A DNA stretch of 64,000 nucleotides, taken from NCBI GenBank assembly GCA_021432605.1, contig MU271144.1, positions 926,606 to 990,605 on the forward strand. The letters run 5' to 3'. The stretch is from Coniochaeta sp. PMI_546 (lineage: Eukaryota; Ascomycota; Sordariomycetes; Coniochaetales; Coniochaetaceae). The position numbers were made by a program, and so were the translations under genes. Shown here piece by piece: positions 23,448-35,000 of the stretch. The notes under the pieces were generated by a model. The model was not told the DNA's origin. It was given only the letters and a program-made list of their open reading frames with translations, and searched no databases. The stretch's first letter is position 1. Each line of letters starts with the position of its first letter.

Positions 23448-25583
23448 ATGCCCGACAAAACCCTGACGGTAGCCACCTACGCCGCCGGCGCTTCGCTTGC
23501 AGCCATCACGCTCATCTACGTCTTTGGTCCGACCTACCTACTCGATAGCATCCCCCCTGGCACCAATGCCGGCTTGCCCGGACTATCGTCGAACCGCAAA
23601 AAGGGCGTAGTGGGGTTAGCAAACCCTGCTAATGACTGCTTCATCAATTCTGTACTCCAAGCCCTCGCCGGGCTCGGTGATTTGCGACTCTACTTGATCC
23701 GCGAGATCCACCGCCGCGGCCTCGACAATGCATCCGTCTACGCTCATGCCATACCCAAAGAAGCCCGCGGTCCGAAGGGCGATCGTTGGACCCAGATGGA
23801 CGACTGGAAGTTAGAAGGCCTACAGAGTGGAATTGTTACTAAGGGCCTGAAGGACATACTCGACGCTCTCAACGAGCGGCCCATATACAAGAAGACTATC
23901 ACGGCTGCCCCCTTCGTTCGGAGCTTAGAGACTGCCTTTCGGCAGCGAATCAGCCGTCAGCAACAGGATGCGCAAGAGTTCTTGCAGGTTGTTGCCGAGC
24001 GATTGTGCGACGAGTACCACGCAGGTCGTAGAGCCCGCAGCTATGTCAGACAGAAGGCAGCACCGGTGCTCGATCTCAAGACAGTTGGGGAGCCGGTGGC
24101 AAGCAGCTTGGAAGGAGACAAACTTGCCGATCTCATTCTCAAAGATGCCTTGCGGGACCGAGCATCGCAACCTGGGGCGTCGACAGGTACTACATCTGTC
24201 CTAACGCCCATGACTGACGGAGGGGATCGCAAGGCCGGGCAAAAGGAGGAGGAGGAGGAGGAGGAGGAGGAGGAGGAGGAGGAAGAAGAAGAAGAAGAAG
24301 AGGGATTCCCCATGGAAGGCAAACTCGAGTCGCAAATCGAGTGTCAGACCTGCAAGTTCAGGCCTCGACCTACTGAATCCACATTCTGCACCTTGACACT
24401 GAACGTGCCGCAGGTGTCGTCAACAACTCTGAATGCTTGCTTCGACGGCTTGTTTAAAACAGAACTTATCGACGACTTTAAATGCGAGAAGTGCCGCCTT
24501 GTGCATGCTAGAGATATCCTCGAGGCAGACTTACGAAAGTCGAGCTCAGATAGCTTCAGGTTGGAAACTGTGGCGGCCATCGAAAAGTTGCAAAAGTCAA
24601 TCGATACAGATCCCGAGAAACCACCGGAAGGTGTAGTACTACCCGACATTCGCTACGCACCCAAACGGAGGATAGCGCGACACATCCGGGTGACCCGGTT
24701 TCCCAAGATCCTCGCCATACACCTGTCTAGGTCTATATATGACTCGAATATGTCACAAAAGAATCCTGCTAGAGTTGCTTTCCCGGAGCGGTTACCCTTG
24801 GGAGGTCTTCTGCAGCAGAAGAAATATAAGCTCCTTGGTATGGTAACTCATAAAGGAAGCCACCACAGCGGACATTACGAGTCGTTTCGGCGGCAGAACG
24901 TCTACCCTCCTTTCTCGAATCCAAACACTTTTCAACATTCGGGCGTCTATAGCGTGTCGGAAAGTCCTGCGTCGACGCCACGACTCAACGCACTACAGCA
25001 AGGGGCGGGAGAAAGCAGCCCCTTAGCCTCGACACCAGATCTCCTGTCGTCAGCTGTTGAGTCCCCCTCGTCCCCTGGCGATCCCCAAACACCTGACGAG
25101 GGACCAGCCCTGTCCACAACCTCGTCAAAGCTTCGCCGTTCACCCACTCGAAATGACCGATCTTCTCCTTCTCGGCGTCCAGGCCCGACCTCGGCGCCGC
25201 GAGATAAGGATACTGAGACGAGCAGCATCCGTTCCGTCGCCATGTCTGCCCGCTCGACTCTGTCGAGGATAACATCGCGGCCATCTTCCAGAAGCGGCAG
25301 TCGCAGTGGTGCTGCTGATTCTCCGCATGCCACACCAAATCTTGGCGCATCATGTCTCGATTCAGCGGTGGCGACCAATACGGCCACAGCACCAACGGCT
25401 ACTAACGTTTCAAGAGTCTCAAGCTCTGCCGGCAAATCCAAGAGGAAAAAGCACCACAGTGACAAGTGGTGGCGCATAAGCGATGAGAAAGTTAAAGAGG
25501 CGACCACGCGTGACGTCCTGGGTATGCAGCGCGAGGTGTATCTTCTTTTCTACGAAATCGAGCGCACCGTCTCGGGCATTTGA
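23448..25583 (+). CDS. Membrane-anchored ubiquitin-specific protease (USP, Ubp16/USP30-like)
   Basis: A single exon of 711 aa. The start is the ATG at 23448; the frame extends upstream only without ATG. A membrane segment at residues about 6-28 precedes the catalytic domain, as in Ubp16 and USP30, which sit on the mitochondrial outer membrane, so I infer an organelle-anchored deubiquitinase. The Cys box GLANPANDCFINSVLQAL carries Cys64; the more usual text is GNTC. Two CxxC pairs (IECQTC and FKCEKC) fit the zinc finger of the USP fingers region. The His box SHHSGHYESF has His476, and KWWRISD has Asp679, about 200 residues later. A pure Glu run of about 19 residues (24246-24302) and a long Ser/Pro/Arg-rich insert (about 490-660) lie within the domain and are probably disordered. 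Confidence 0.9.
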   Translation: MPDKTLTVATYAAGASLAAITLIYVFGPTYLLDSIPPGTNAGLPGLSSNRKKGVVGLANPANDCFINSVLQALAGLGDLRLYLIREIHRRGLDNASVYAHAIPKEARGPKGDRWTQMDDWKLEGLQSGIVTKGLKDILDALNERPIYKKTITAAPFVRSLETAFRQRISRQQQDAQEFLQVVAERLCDEYHAGRRARSYVRQKAAPVLDLKTVGEPVASSLEGDKLADLILKDALRDRASQPGASTGTTSVLTPMTDGGDRKAGQKEEEEEEEEEEEEEEEEEEEGFPMEGKLESQIECQTCKFRPRPTESTFCTLTLNVPQVSSTTLNACFDGLFKTELIDDFKCEKCRLVHARDILEADLRKSSSDSFRLETVAAIEKLQKSIDTDPEKPPEGVVLPDIRYAPKRRIARHIRVTRFPKILAIHLSRSIYDSNMSQKNPARVAFPERLPLGGLLQQKKYKLLGMVTHKGSHHSGHYESFRRQNVYPPFSNPNTFQHSGVYSVSESPASTPRLNALQQGAGESSPLASTPDLLSSAVESPSSPGDPQTPDEGPALSTTSSKLRRSPTRNDRSSPSRRPGPTSAPRDKDTETSSIRSVAMSARSTLSRITSRPSSRSGSRSGAADSPHATPNLGASCLDSAVATNTATAPTATNVSRVSSSAGKSKRKKHHSDKWWRISDEKVKEATTRDVLGMQREVYLLFYEIERTVSGI
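24246..24302 (+). repeat. (GAG)n/(GAA)n microsatellite encoding poly-Glu
   Basis: About 13 GAG codons followed by GAA codons give an uninterrupted run of about 19 Glu inside the protease. Runs like this change length by slippage, so the count may vary between strains. Confidence 0.95.
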
Positions 25584-26253
25584 AGCGCTGTGGTGTAAAC
25601 GCTGGCATACGAGGAAATGAGTTCCCTGCGGCTGTACTGCGAAATTGGAGTTCAGTCAGTCGTTCTCCCGAACACGGGAGAATTGTCTGCATTGACAGGC
25701 CCGATCTCATGAACATATATAACAACGTAAGGCACGCACATAAACTAACTTAGATCCATAGATTAGCTCTCAGCTGGGTTAGAGTCATGCATAGAGGCGG
25801 GCTTAGACCTGGAAGAAATGGTAGATGGAAGAGTCGCAGCATGAATAAGAGCCTACCGTCAGGACCATGTCTGGGGGCATTCGCAGAGCATCTCAGGATG
25901 CTCCTTCTCTGTAATAAGGATTCAAACCGCTCGATTTATGCTCTAGTATTGCTGGCCCCGTAAAACTCATAACACTTCTCGGCAGTCAGGAGTACATCGT
26001 CGATCAGCTAATAAAGCCATATGATGGATGTCCAGAGCCGCAGAACTCGCCCACGCGCCACTGATTTGATCAGTATCTAGAAACAAGTAGCAGCTGATCA
26101 GACGACTATATGATTGGTCGACTGTAATGCCAAGTCGAATGGAAGGGGGTTGATCAGCTCAAAGGCCTTCTTGCCTTCCCAACCCATTTAGCCTGCGCCC
26201 TTGCAATCGCCGACGCAAACGATCCAAATAACCACATCTCAGACAGGGACAAG
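25584..26253. other. Convergent intergenic region, no gene seen
   Basis: This lies between the 3' ends of the ubiquitin protease (+) and the oxysterol-binding protein (-). No motif-bearing frame, RNA gene or repeat was found. Confidence 0.5.
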
Positions 26254-27672
26254 CTACTGTCCTAGTAGTTCTTTCGCAACCTTGGCCATTTCCTCGGGCG
26301 TCATCTGATGCAATTCCTTGGCTTTCTCCGCCTTGACAGGATCGAACCGCCAAATACCGCCAGTCTTATCTGCATCCCCGTGGTCCGGCACGCCAACCAC
26401 GGGCCCAAGGGTGGTGAGAACCTTATCCGGAGCGTCCGTGTTGACACTGAAAAACCGCCGCTGCCAGACTCGACCCTCGGCCTTCTCCTTGTTCCTCATC
26501 TCCCTCTGCGCATTTTCAATCTTAGCTTTCTCGATACTGACGGTATCGAGATCGCTCTTGGCGATGGCTGCCGCCACCTTGGACCAAGCCCGACGCGACT
26601 CGAGCGGATGCTGCTGCTCGATTGGCGCCACAATGAGTTTTGATATTGGGGCCTTGACCGGATCGTAGCTCTCGATCAGAGTATCTTTGCCTGAGGATTT
26701 GGCAGATCCAGAGTGGATCTGGAAGTCCTTGGTCCATTGGCCGGCGACGCTGTAGAGTACATCTTTCTCTTTGCCGGTCGGGTAGAGCGACGCAGTGAAG
26801 GAGTTCTTCTTGCCTGATATCCAGCCCTTGCCCGCGTAGTCTATCTTGGCTGTGTAGCCAGTGGACGAGGTTATGTACGTAGCCCCCTCCAGTTCGATGA
26901 AGGGCGACCCGAAAATCAAGCCCTCAATGTGGAGGGCCGGAAGGGTGATGAGGTACGTGTCGGGCTCGCCACCCGATGGAGCGGGTACTGTCAAGACGGC
27001 GTGTCCAATCTGCTTGATGTTGATGGTCTTGGAGAAACTTGCCTTTTGTGCGTTGTAGCCTTCGAGATGAACGCCAGTGGGGATGTTGGTGATGCTATAA
27101 GCAGTTGCAGGTGGGTGATGGCTGTTTGAGTGTTTTGTTAGCCTGTCTTCCTCTGTCAATCTCGAGGGGCTGCCGCTACTTACCTGACTTGTTCGCTGAT
27201 GAGCTCGGTTGTGCCAGCCTCGTCCTCCCATTTTCCGAGGAAGAGCTCTCCCAGAAACGGGTTGAGGGGCTTCTTCTCGTTCCCATACTGCTCGCTACGG
27301 CTGGCATACTGCTGTTTGAGGGTAGTCAAGAACCACTTCAGCACAAGCAGTGCTCGCTTCCTGGGGTCGGGCTCCTTGGCTGGGGCGGCGAAGATGGCAG
27401 GGTGCTCGCACCAGTACGAAGAGAACTCGGTTAAGCTCGTCGAGGAGAGAATGAATGGTGGCGCAGTGAGACTTGCAAGGTCACCGTTGAAGGAAGCTAT
27501 TGACTGAGGAGGAGTTCAATATTAGCGACATTCGAAACTACGGCTGCACGATACTCGGGCCCCTCCTACGTGACGCATTGTGTCGGAAAGGATACATCAT
27601 GATGCATACCTTGAGGAAAGCGGTCCAGCTGCTTCCGCTGGCTTGGGACGAAGCAGGGACTGACGAAGACAT
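26254..27672 (-). CDS. KES1: Oxysterol-binding protein, Kes1/Osh4 type
   Basis: Three exons on the minus strand: 27672-27610, 27503-27184 and 27121-26254 (416 aa). Introns are GTATGC..CCTCAG and GTAAGT..AAACAG, both in phase. Exon 1 encodes [21 protein letters not shown] and joins to SIASFNGDL, exactly as in short yeast OSBP homologues. The family signature EQVSHHPP spans the second junction (residues about 125-132), and [13 protein letters not shown] and [20 protein letters not shown] are typical of Kes1/Osh4. There is no PH or ankyrin domain, so it is the short soluble form. These proteins exchange ergosterol for PI4P between Golgi and ER membranes and restrain Sec14-dependent Golgi export. 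Length and motifs look intact. Confidence 0.93.
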
Positions 27673-28343
27673 TGTTGCTGGGCGACTCTGGGTTTGAATC
27701 GGGTTGACGCGAAATGAGACACGCACGACACGTCGCAGAGAATGGCTCTCGAGGTCCCGAGAGCTGCTGAACCTCGTTCTGTTGGTTGATTACTGGCGAT
27801 GGTCCGCTGTACGATTGGGTAAATTGTTGGTTTGACAGAACAAAGTGGAGTGCACGGCAGGGAAGGAAAGGAAGTCCTCACAACCTCGAACCTTATTATT
27901 ATCAAGCAACAAGAAGGAAGTCTTGTATCCGTACATTGGCGGGGTAAATAGGACCCTGTTGTCTGCACACGTAGTGGGATCCAATCTGGGAGTGGAAGAT
28001 GGGTGGGCCTCCTGGCTGTAGGGTTGACGTCAGTAGTGTACACTTACGTGTACCTTGCTGCCCTGTCTTGGCCACTGCTGGTACGTAGCGAACTCGATCT
28101 TGCTGCACACGTCATTGGGGGCTCATGAGATCGCGCCTGCCTCCCTTTACGAACAGCGAATGGGGAAGAAGGTACGGTACTCCGCGTCCTTAGCACAGTA
28201 AGCCTTGGCCTCCACAGTATATGTAGCGCCTTCCTTCTCTATGTGGACTCTGAAAGGTACAAGTTCACAAAAACATGTGGAACCTACTTCTTGCAGAATG
28301 CCATGAAGGCACGAGAAGCTATAAACTAACCGGGCGTCATCGA
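27673..28343. other. Intergenic between two minus-strand genes
   Basis: This holds the promoter of the oxysterol-binding protein gene and the 3' flank of the glycosyltransferase gene. A coding-like scrap on the minus strand at about 28150-28310 is too short to call. Confidence 0.45.
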
Positions 28344-29757
28344 CTACTTTGCTTTGATGCACTGTGCGGCCAGATGCTGTATACGGGCTGCGTTGATTCC
28401 CGAAAACTTCCCAGGAGACACCTTGCCTATGATGATCCACGGACTGACATGGCACACCTTATCCTTTGCGTCCCATGTCCATGCCAGACACGTCTTGTAG
28501 TGGCCGTTGCAGTTCGCCAGACACCGCTCCGCGCTTTCCACATCAGATATGTCCATAGTTGCCTCGTCCAGCCTGCCAACATGGTCGTGGTCCGGCCGGA
28601 TAGGGTCGGCCATGTACTCCTGCATGTCCTGCCGCCCGTACAGCTTCCACAGATGGCCCCAGGTCACTAGCCCACGGACATGGCGGAATTGATTGCCGAC
28701 CTCGGCCATTTGTTCCGGCCTCGCAAGACCATGAAACGAAACAATAGGTGAGCATAGTCGGTCGGCCCTGATGCGCGTAAGCGATGGGCTCTCCCCGTTG
28801 AAGAAGTGGTTGAACCGCTCGTCTAGGTACACTCCCATTTTCTGGAATGTGGTAGCGACAAGTCTGTCTCCCCATGTCTCTGAGAGAGAGCTAGCATATG
28901 CAGCGCGAAGAAGGTCGCGGTTCTGGTCAAACAGAAGACTCATTGCCGCCCCAGATATGATGACCGCTGAACCGCCATGTGCAAACCGGCCCTTGAAATC
29001 CCCCACGGCATTGCCGAGATATGTAGGGATTGAAGGATCCAGCCGTTCCAACATGGCACGTAACGAACCCTGGACAAGGTATGTGTCGTCGTCGACCATT
29101 ATGTACCACTTCTTATCGGGCATTCGCTGGTACGCCAAATCCATGCCTGGGATGAACTCGCTCGGAGTCAGTTGACCGCAGTTGAGAGTTCCTGACAAGG
29201 TGTTTTACCTTCAGTGCGTCGAGCTCCCATCCAAAGCTCTTGGTAGCAGCCTTGGCTTCCTCGTTTCTTCCGGATCTGATTGCCTCGGCCATGTCATTGT
29301 ACTTGACAATGCGCTCGTACCCCTTCTCACTGATGAGTGCCTTGTCGCGCGCCAGTGGCGCGACCACATCGTGAACCACAATCTTGTGGCCATTGTGGTC
29401 TAGTTCGGTAGCAAAATCGGCGATAACGATCGTGTTTCCAACAGTTTTGCCGTCCACGACCAGATCTAAGGCGTCGAGCTGGGCAAGGAGCCTCCCGTGA
29501 GTGCCATACCCGGTCTTGGCAATGAAGGCGACATCGACATCGAAGTCGATAGGGAAACGAGGTTCGATAGATAACCAGTCTTTGGCAGAAACGGGTGGTC
29601 GGAATAGAGAGACGAAACGAGTAACGACGAAGTGTATCCAGAGGACGGCCGGGCTATCGTAAGGAAGTAGGGCCCAGCAAAGAATGACCCAGGCCAGCAG
29701 GCAAAGGGTTAGAACGAAGAAAAGCCTCCGTATCCGGCCAGGGCGAGGCCAACGCAT
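28344..29757 (-). CDS. GT31-like type II membrane glycosyltransferase with PAN-like tail
   Basis: Two exons, 29757-29209 and 29156-28344 (453 aa). The intron (52 nt, GTAAAA, branch CAACTGAC) must end at a GAG acceptor to keep phase and to give ELDALK-FIPGMDLAYQ; the CAG ten bases downstream shifts the frame. A single N-terminal membrane anchor (RRLFFVLTLCLLAWVILCWAL) marks a Golgi type II enzyme. The nucleotide-sugar motif is KKWYIMVDDDTYLV with DDD at 205-207, as in Fringe-like and GT31 enzymes, followed by the conserved AHGGSAVIISGAAM and ETWGDRLVATTFQKMGV blocks. The C-terminal part (AERCLANCNGHYKTCLAWTW) is a PAN/apple-like cysteine module. The acceptor sugar is unknown. The type is common in filamentous fungi. 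Confidence 0.85.
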
Positions 29758-30316
29758 TTTCTGCTTTAGGTGTACATGGATGTCGAAGAGATGATGATGG
29801 CTACGTTAAGTCTGTCGGCCAAACCCAAGCTGCACCACGATGCGCCAGACGAACAACAGCCCATAGGTCGTCAAATTAGGGGTCTGTGCTCGGGCTTCGA
29901 TACTATTTTAGCTTGGAACTAAAAAGGTACCTCGACTTTTACCCTGCACGTACATCGCAGTCTGCTGTGTAAATTAATTGAAATAATGTGTGTTACTGAG
30001 GTGTCATTACCTGAAGCAGTGATGCGTTCATGATTGTTGTGTACATTTTGGGTTCATCCTGATGGTCTATTTTGGCTACCTTAGTAAACTCCATCCTTAT
30101 TCTTCTCTGCGGGTGACGGATACATTTGTTTGCCCAGTGTCAAGACTGCGTAGCCCACAACAGCCCATGTGTCTTTGCCGTGCCTGTTCTTTCCACAGCT
30201 TGGATCTACCATCGCATGCATATATCTATATCTTGCGTTACGGCTGTCACGGGACGCTACCTTTTGGAGCTTGGAGTAACCTTGGCCAGCTGGCTTGGGG
30301 ACAGAGGCAGGCGTTT
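29758..30316. other. Intergenic, no gene seen
   Basis: This lies upstream of the glycosyltransferase and downstream of the MFS gene. It carries an AAGGTACCT motif at 29924-29932, about 170 bases before the glycosyltransferase start. Nothing else is supported. Confidence 0.45.
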
Positions 30317-32053
30317 TCAATAAGAAGGTGTCTCGTAATGGCTCAAGGCGCGAATCTTCTTGCCATACTTGAAGAATACCCACGGCACCGGCAGCAGGGC
30401 TACCGAGATAAAGCCCAAGAGGCTGGTTGCCCAATTGATCCCCAAGCGGGTGTACACTGTGCGAGACGCCAGATGTCAGCAATGCTGCTGTCGCGGTCGA
30501 GTCAAACGCCGACGCATTCTCGATCATCACTTACTTTGAATGGCAAACAGCGGGAATGCGCCACTCAGCCCATACCTCGAGAGGCTGTTGGCGCTAGTTG
30601 CGCTGGCAATGACCGTTCCCGTATAGGTATCGACGGTGAACTGCAGCATGCTGATGAAGAGACACAAGTTCCCCCACGAAAAGGGGACCAGGGCAACGAC
30701 CGGTGACGCCCACGAGATGTCCGAACGCGCTGTCCACGCAAGCCAAAAGAGCCCAACCGGCAATCCCAAGCTCCCGATCATGGCAGGGTATAGCCGATAC
30801 TCTGGCGGTATCATGTGCGGGGGATGCTTGGGGATCTGCCGACGGTAGAGGAAAATGTCGCAAAGAATGATTGTCAGTGTGCCCAGTACACAGCCGACGA
30901 CGACGGATAGAAATACCAGTCCAGTCTGCTCGAGGGAGAAGTTATACACCGTCTGGAAGATGTATGGAACTGCCGCAAAGAAGGTAAATAGAGTCGCGAA
31001 TTCGCAAGACACGTATAAGCAGGCGAGGCCGACAATGGGCTCCGTAACCATCATCAGAACTGGGCGGAATATTGTGATGGTCAAGAATTGGTGGACCTTG
31101 ATTCGCAAAGGAACATGCGGCTCGACGACGTGGCCAAGCTTCTTCGCCCTGCGGCGCTTGAGTACGGCATGGAAGGTTTCTCTCCCAAAAGGCACGATCA
31201 GCAATAAGCTAAGAGCACAGAAGAACAGTGTCGCATATTGCGTCCATCTCCAGCCCTTTCGATGGACAATGAAAGCCCCCATGACAGGTCTATGTGATCG
31301 GTCAGCATACACTCTTGACGGAACCTTGTAAGAGGGTCACAGGAACGGACTAACGCTAAGCCCGGCCCGAGAAAAGGTGTCAGGATGAACAGCGTTGACG
31401 GTAGTCCTCTCTTCACAGGCTTGTATATCTCATTGATTGTTCCGGTCGCTATGGCCAAGCTCGGAGCGAAACAGAAGCCTGCCAAGAACCGCAGGATGTT
31501 TAAGCCGGCGAACGAGTGCGATAACCCTGCACCAAGCGTGAAGAGCGTCCCCCCAATCAGGCCGCCCATATATACAGGCAGCCTTCCCACAGTTTCCGAT
31601 AAAGGGCCTCCTACGACCGGCCCAAGGCCCAGTGCGAAGACGTAGAGGGAGAGCGGCAAGATGGCTTGGGTAGTTGTGACGCCGAATTCGTCCCTGAGCT
31701 GCTCGATAGCAGCGGACATAATAGAACTCCCCATGGATCTGTTCTTTGGTCAGGACCGGTCTCTCGTCTCCTTATCGAGTTACCGAAGAGGTGGCAACTT
31801 ACGCGACAAAGGCAATGGAGGCGATGATGCCTACTTGCATGGCCTTCCTTCCAGAAGGCCAATTGTACGGGTTGTGGGGATCCTCGTTCCAATCCCACTG
31901 CGCTTGCTCTGTCTCAACCTTTGGTCCGTCCCACTTGACTCCGTCTTCAGTGTCACTACTGCCGGATTGCGCTGCCTGGCCATGGTCAATGTCCTGTTCC
32001 TCGGCAGGATCTTGCTGGTTGACATCTTTCTCCGATACTATGTTGGCCGTCAT
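30317..32053 (-). CDS. MFS drug:H+ antiporter (DHA1 family)
   Basis: Four exons: 32053-31803, 31738-31355, 31289-30535 and 30456-30317 (509 aa). Introns of 64-78 nt are all in phase (GTAAGT..GAACAG, GTTAGT..CACATAG, GTAAGT..GCACAG). The ATG at 32053 is the first in the open frame; the frame continues upstream without ATG. The N-terminus of about 85 residues is hydrophilic and acidic, followed by NPYNWP, a hallmark of fungal DHA1 pumps. Motif A appears as GPLSETVGRLPVYMGG and motif C-like text as FLGPGLAPVMGAF. Twelve membrane segments can be counted. It is predicted to sit in the plasma membrane and export small toxic compounds (Tpo1/Flu1 type); the substrate cannot be told. No biosynthetic cluster adjoins it. 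Confidence 0.9.
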
Positions 32054-35000
32054 TCTCGTGGACCGGCGATGGTATTCGAAGCACTTCCTTCGAGTGTTTG
32101 GTGTTTTCTTCCTTCCTGTCTTTGCGTTTTCTTCTTCGAGTGTTTGGGAGGACTGGGGGGAAGGGTTGGTTTGGTAGTCTACCACACGGAAACTATCCTG
32201 ATTAAGCGGCGACAGACTTGAGCGCACTTATATAAAGAAACGACACGCCCCGATGCTTCATGTACCGACAGGGCTACCTCGAGGAAGTTGAGATAATCAA
32301 TTCATGACCCATGCCGTGCCGGCCAGGCAACTTGCTTGGGGGTTCCAGAAATGGAAGACAGCAAGAGAGGGTTCGGAGCTTGTGATCACTAAACAGTATA
32401 ATGACCTCGGCGGGAACCACAAACACAACGAGAATACCTCCGTTGATCATTGTAACTCGCGGATCATTGCGAAATTCCACTCGAGCTGATAAATATACCA
32501 TCTCAATTGACGTGACGAATCGATTTTGAAGAAGTCTGAACCCGTTTCTCAATGCCACTTGTCTGCAACAAGTATTAGTATGGAAAGCACATCTGACAGG
32601 AGATGACTTCTCGCGGCCTGAACCATCTATGCTGACGAACTGCCAGTTCACCGAAGTGCGAACCTCAGCGCCACCAAAGGTAGATACTGAGGCTCAATGC
32701 AGGGCCGAGAAGATTAGCTCAGTACACGGTAACCTATTCCGCGATTGTGACCAGAAACCTGGCGCGCCCTACGTCCCTGCCTGAACGATATCCTAGCCCG
32801 TGATGTGGTGCTGTGCATACCATGTCTGACATCGCGATCTTCGATTTTAATCCGGACTCGGGCCCTCGTACTGTCTAGAAGCTAGTGGAGGTCTATGTAC
32901 TTGGCGAAAAGCATAGTCGTTCGAGCCCGGGACCACTCGGTCGACCCAGTCGGCGGCGAGGGTACCACCTATCTTACCTCGATCACAAGGCTATATACGT
33001 ATTGAACTCGAAGGACTACCATACTATGGGTTTCTCTAGGGATGGGATAGGCCGTCGTCATGGTTGTTTAGCCCGAAAATGTAGTTGAGGATGTACAATC
33101 GAGGCTGGTAGCATGCGAATGTGGCAACGTGCTTACATTGCTGGAAGTCTACAATGGCTGGCCGACAATGCACCTTGAAGTTGACTGGGACTCTCTCGAG
33201 CCATTTGTCGAAGCATATTGTATCCACTCATATTCACCGGTCTCTGCTGTGAATAAGAAAGAGAAATGCAACTGCTAGATCTGAGACTTGATCAAGAGAG
33301 GGTAGCCTGTATCGGTGGGAGGGAGGGATAGGGAAGCAGACCCGCAAGGCAGACACGGATGGAGCATGGCTTTGTTTTCCTTCACGTAAAATAGTCGATG
33401 GAGCGGATGTGAGTGCCGTGCGCGGGTTGCCTTCACTAACAGCCCAATTTCCATTGTTTTTGGTCTCACCACTCTCCCGCATCGGCTAGCGAAATGCTTT
33501 CAGCGAGAGCTCTTCACTTATCCATTCGGAGCCCATTTCGATCCCACAGCCTCGACCCTCGGCCTTTGAGACGATGCCGGTGGGGGATAAGACTGTTATA
33601 CCCCAGGTGTTTAAGTTGAGACATTGTAACGAAGAGGGTCTGGACCTGAACAAATATGCCAACGGTACAAATGGTCTGTTGAGCTTCCCTTCTGTCGCAG
33701 CTCCTGACCGAGGCACTCACCGACCTGAGCTGAAATCACTAGCTATGATGCGCAACGAGGCTACGTGGAAATGATTCGCTCCTGGAAGATGGAAACATCG
33801 TCCGTCAAATTGTCGAGGACATCGGGGGGTAAGGCAGAGAGCTGATGGAGCTACTCGCCTCTAACAGACGGCCCATTTTGAAGGCGTTCAGCCAGCTGGA
33901 GTCTGTGGTCCGTACAAGTTGACATCCAGCTCATATTGAAACGTTGATGGTCTTCGAGCCCTCCTGCAAGCAGCCGCCATAGGATCACAGACGTGTTAAA
34001 TAGCATGCCCGGGAGGCTCACAGATGACTGTCAAGGAGGCACCCTGTGGCGTGTCACTCGCACTTTGGTGCCACAACTTTGTCTGTCAAGGTGTAGTATA
34101 CCCTGATTCTAAGCTCTGGGTGTAGCCTGTATATGCTCTTAAACAGAGTAATTTGGCTCGAGGGATATTTGGCCCGAGGGTTGATGTATGTCATTGGGAG
34201 CAAGCAAGACTATCGGCTGTAACCATGTCCGAGTATCAAGATAGCTGCAAGCAGGACTTAACTCGGTGCAATATTGAATAACATAGCACAGCGAGACTTG
34301 TCAAGTGTCACCATAAAAAGGAGGTTCACTGCTGTGGCGCGATTGGCTGTCCGATCAGTGTCACCGTCCGTCCTGTGGACGTCCGGTATCTCTTTTCCAG
34401 GTCCTCCAACATGTCTTACTTCTTGCGCTTCCCGTTGGCAGGCGTGTAGCGGAATGGACATTGGACTCCGAGACCCTTCAAGATGGCCAGTCTGTGCCTC
34501 CATCGTGGGGTGTTCCCCAGTCCATTTGCTTGCATTGCAGGGAATACTGAACCAAGTGTTCATGGACAGTGCTTATAGACACAACATGCCCGAGATAAAA
34601 AGCCGACGAGGACAAGAGGATCCAGGCGCCGTCAAAGGAGGCCTGTCTCCTAAAAGTGTCAGTGAAATGAAGTGTGGAAGGTGGGCCACAGTGCCATGCG
34701 GCACTGTCGTAACGCACCGCAGCTGCGATGGTTGAAGACAAGCAGAGGCGGAAAGTGACTTGGCAAGATCCCCATGGATGAATGTCTGGGACGATCTGCC
34801 GCGCGTCAATACGCCCTGAACATTGTGGCGTCTCTTGGTGGATGCATCATGTAAGGAAGATCGATGTTCGCGCGAGAATGAGCCCGGGTTAGGCTTTCAC
34901 GCGGGACAATTCAGCAAGCTGGCACATAAGACGAGGAAGGCTGAAGCAAGATGAACAGGCTTAGGCTGAGGTTGACATGTCGACGCCAGCTCTGCGGACC

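Noticed and set aside
24947-25507. Minus-strand frame of 186 codons
   Set aside because: Shadow of the Ser/Arg-rich insert of the ubiquitin protease.
28147-28330. Minus-strand coding-like scrap (VHIEKEGATYTVEAKAYC) after a possible acceptor
   Set aside because: The only possible intron would be 38 nt and the product under 40 residues; no family was recognised and the upstream glycosyltransferase already ends with a family-like C-terminus.
34274-34735. Plus-strand frame of 153 codons
   Set aside because: Overlapped by comparable minus-strand frames; no motif and no splice continuation.
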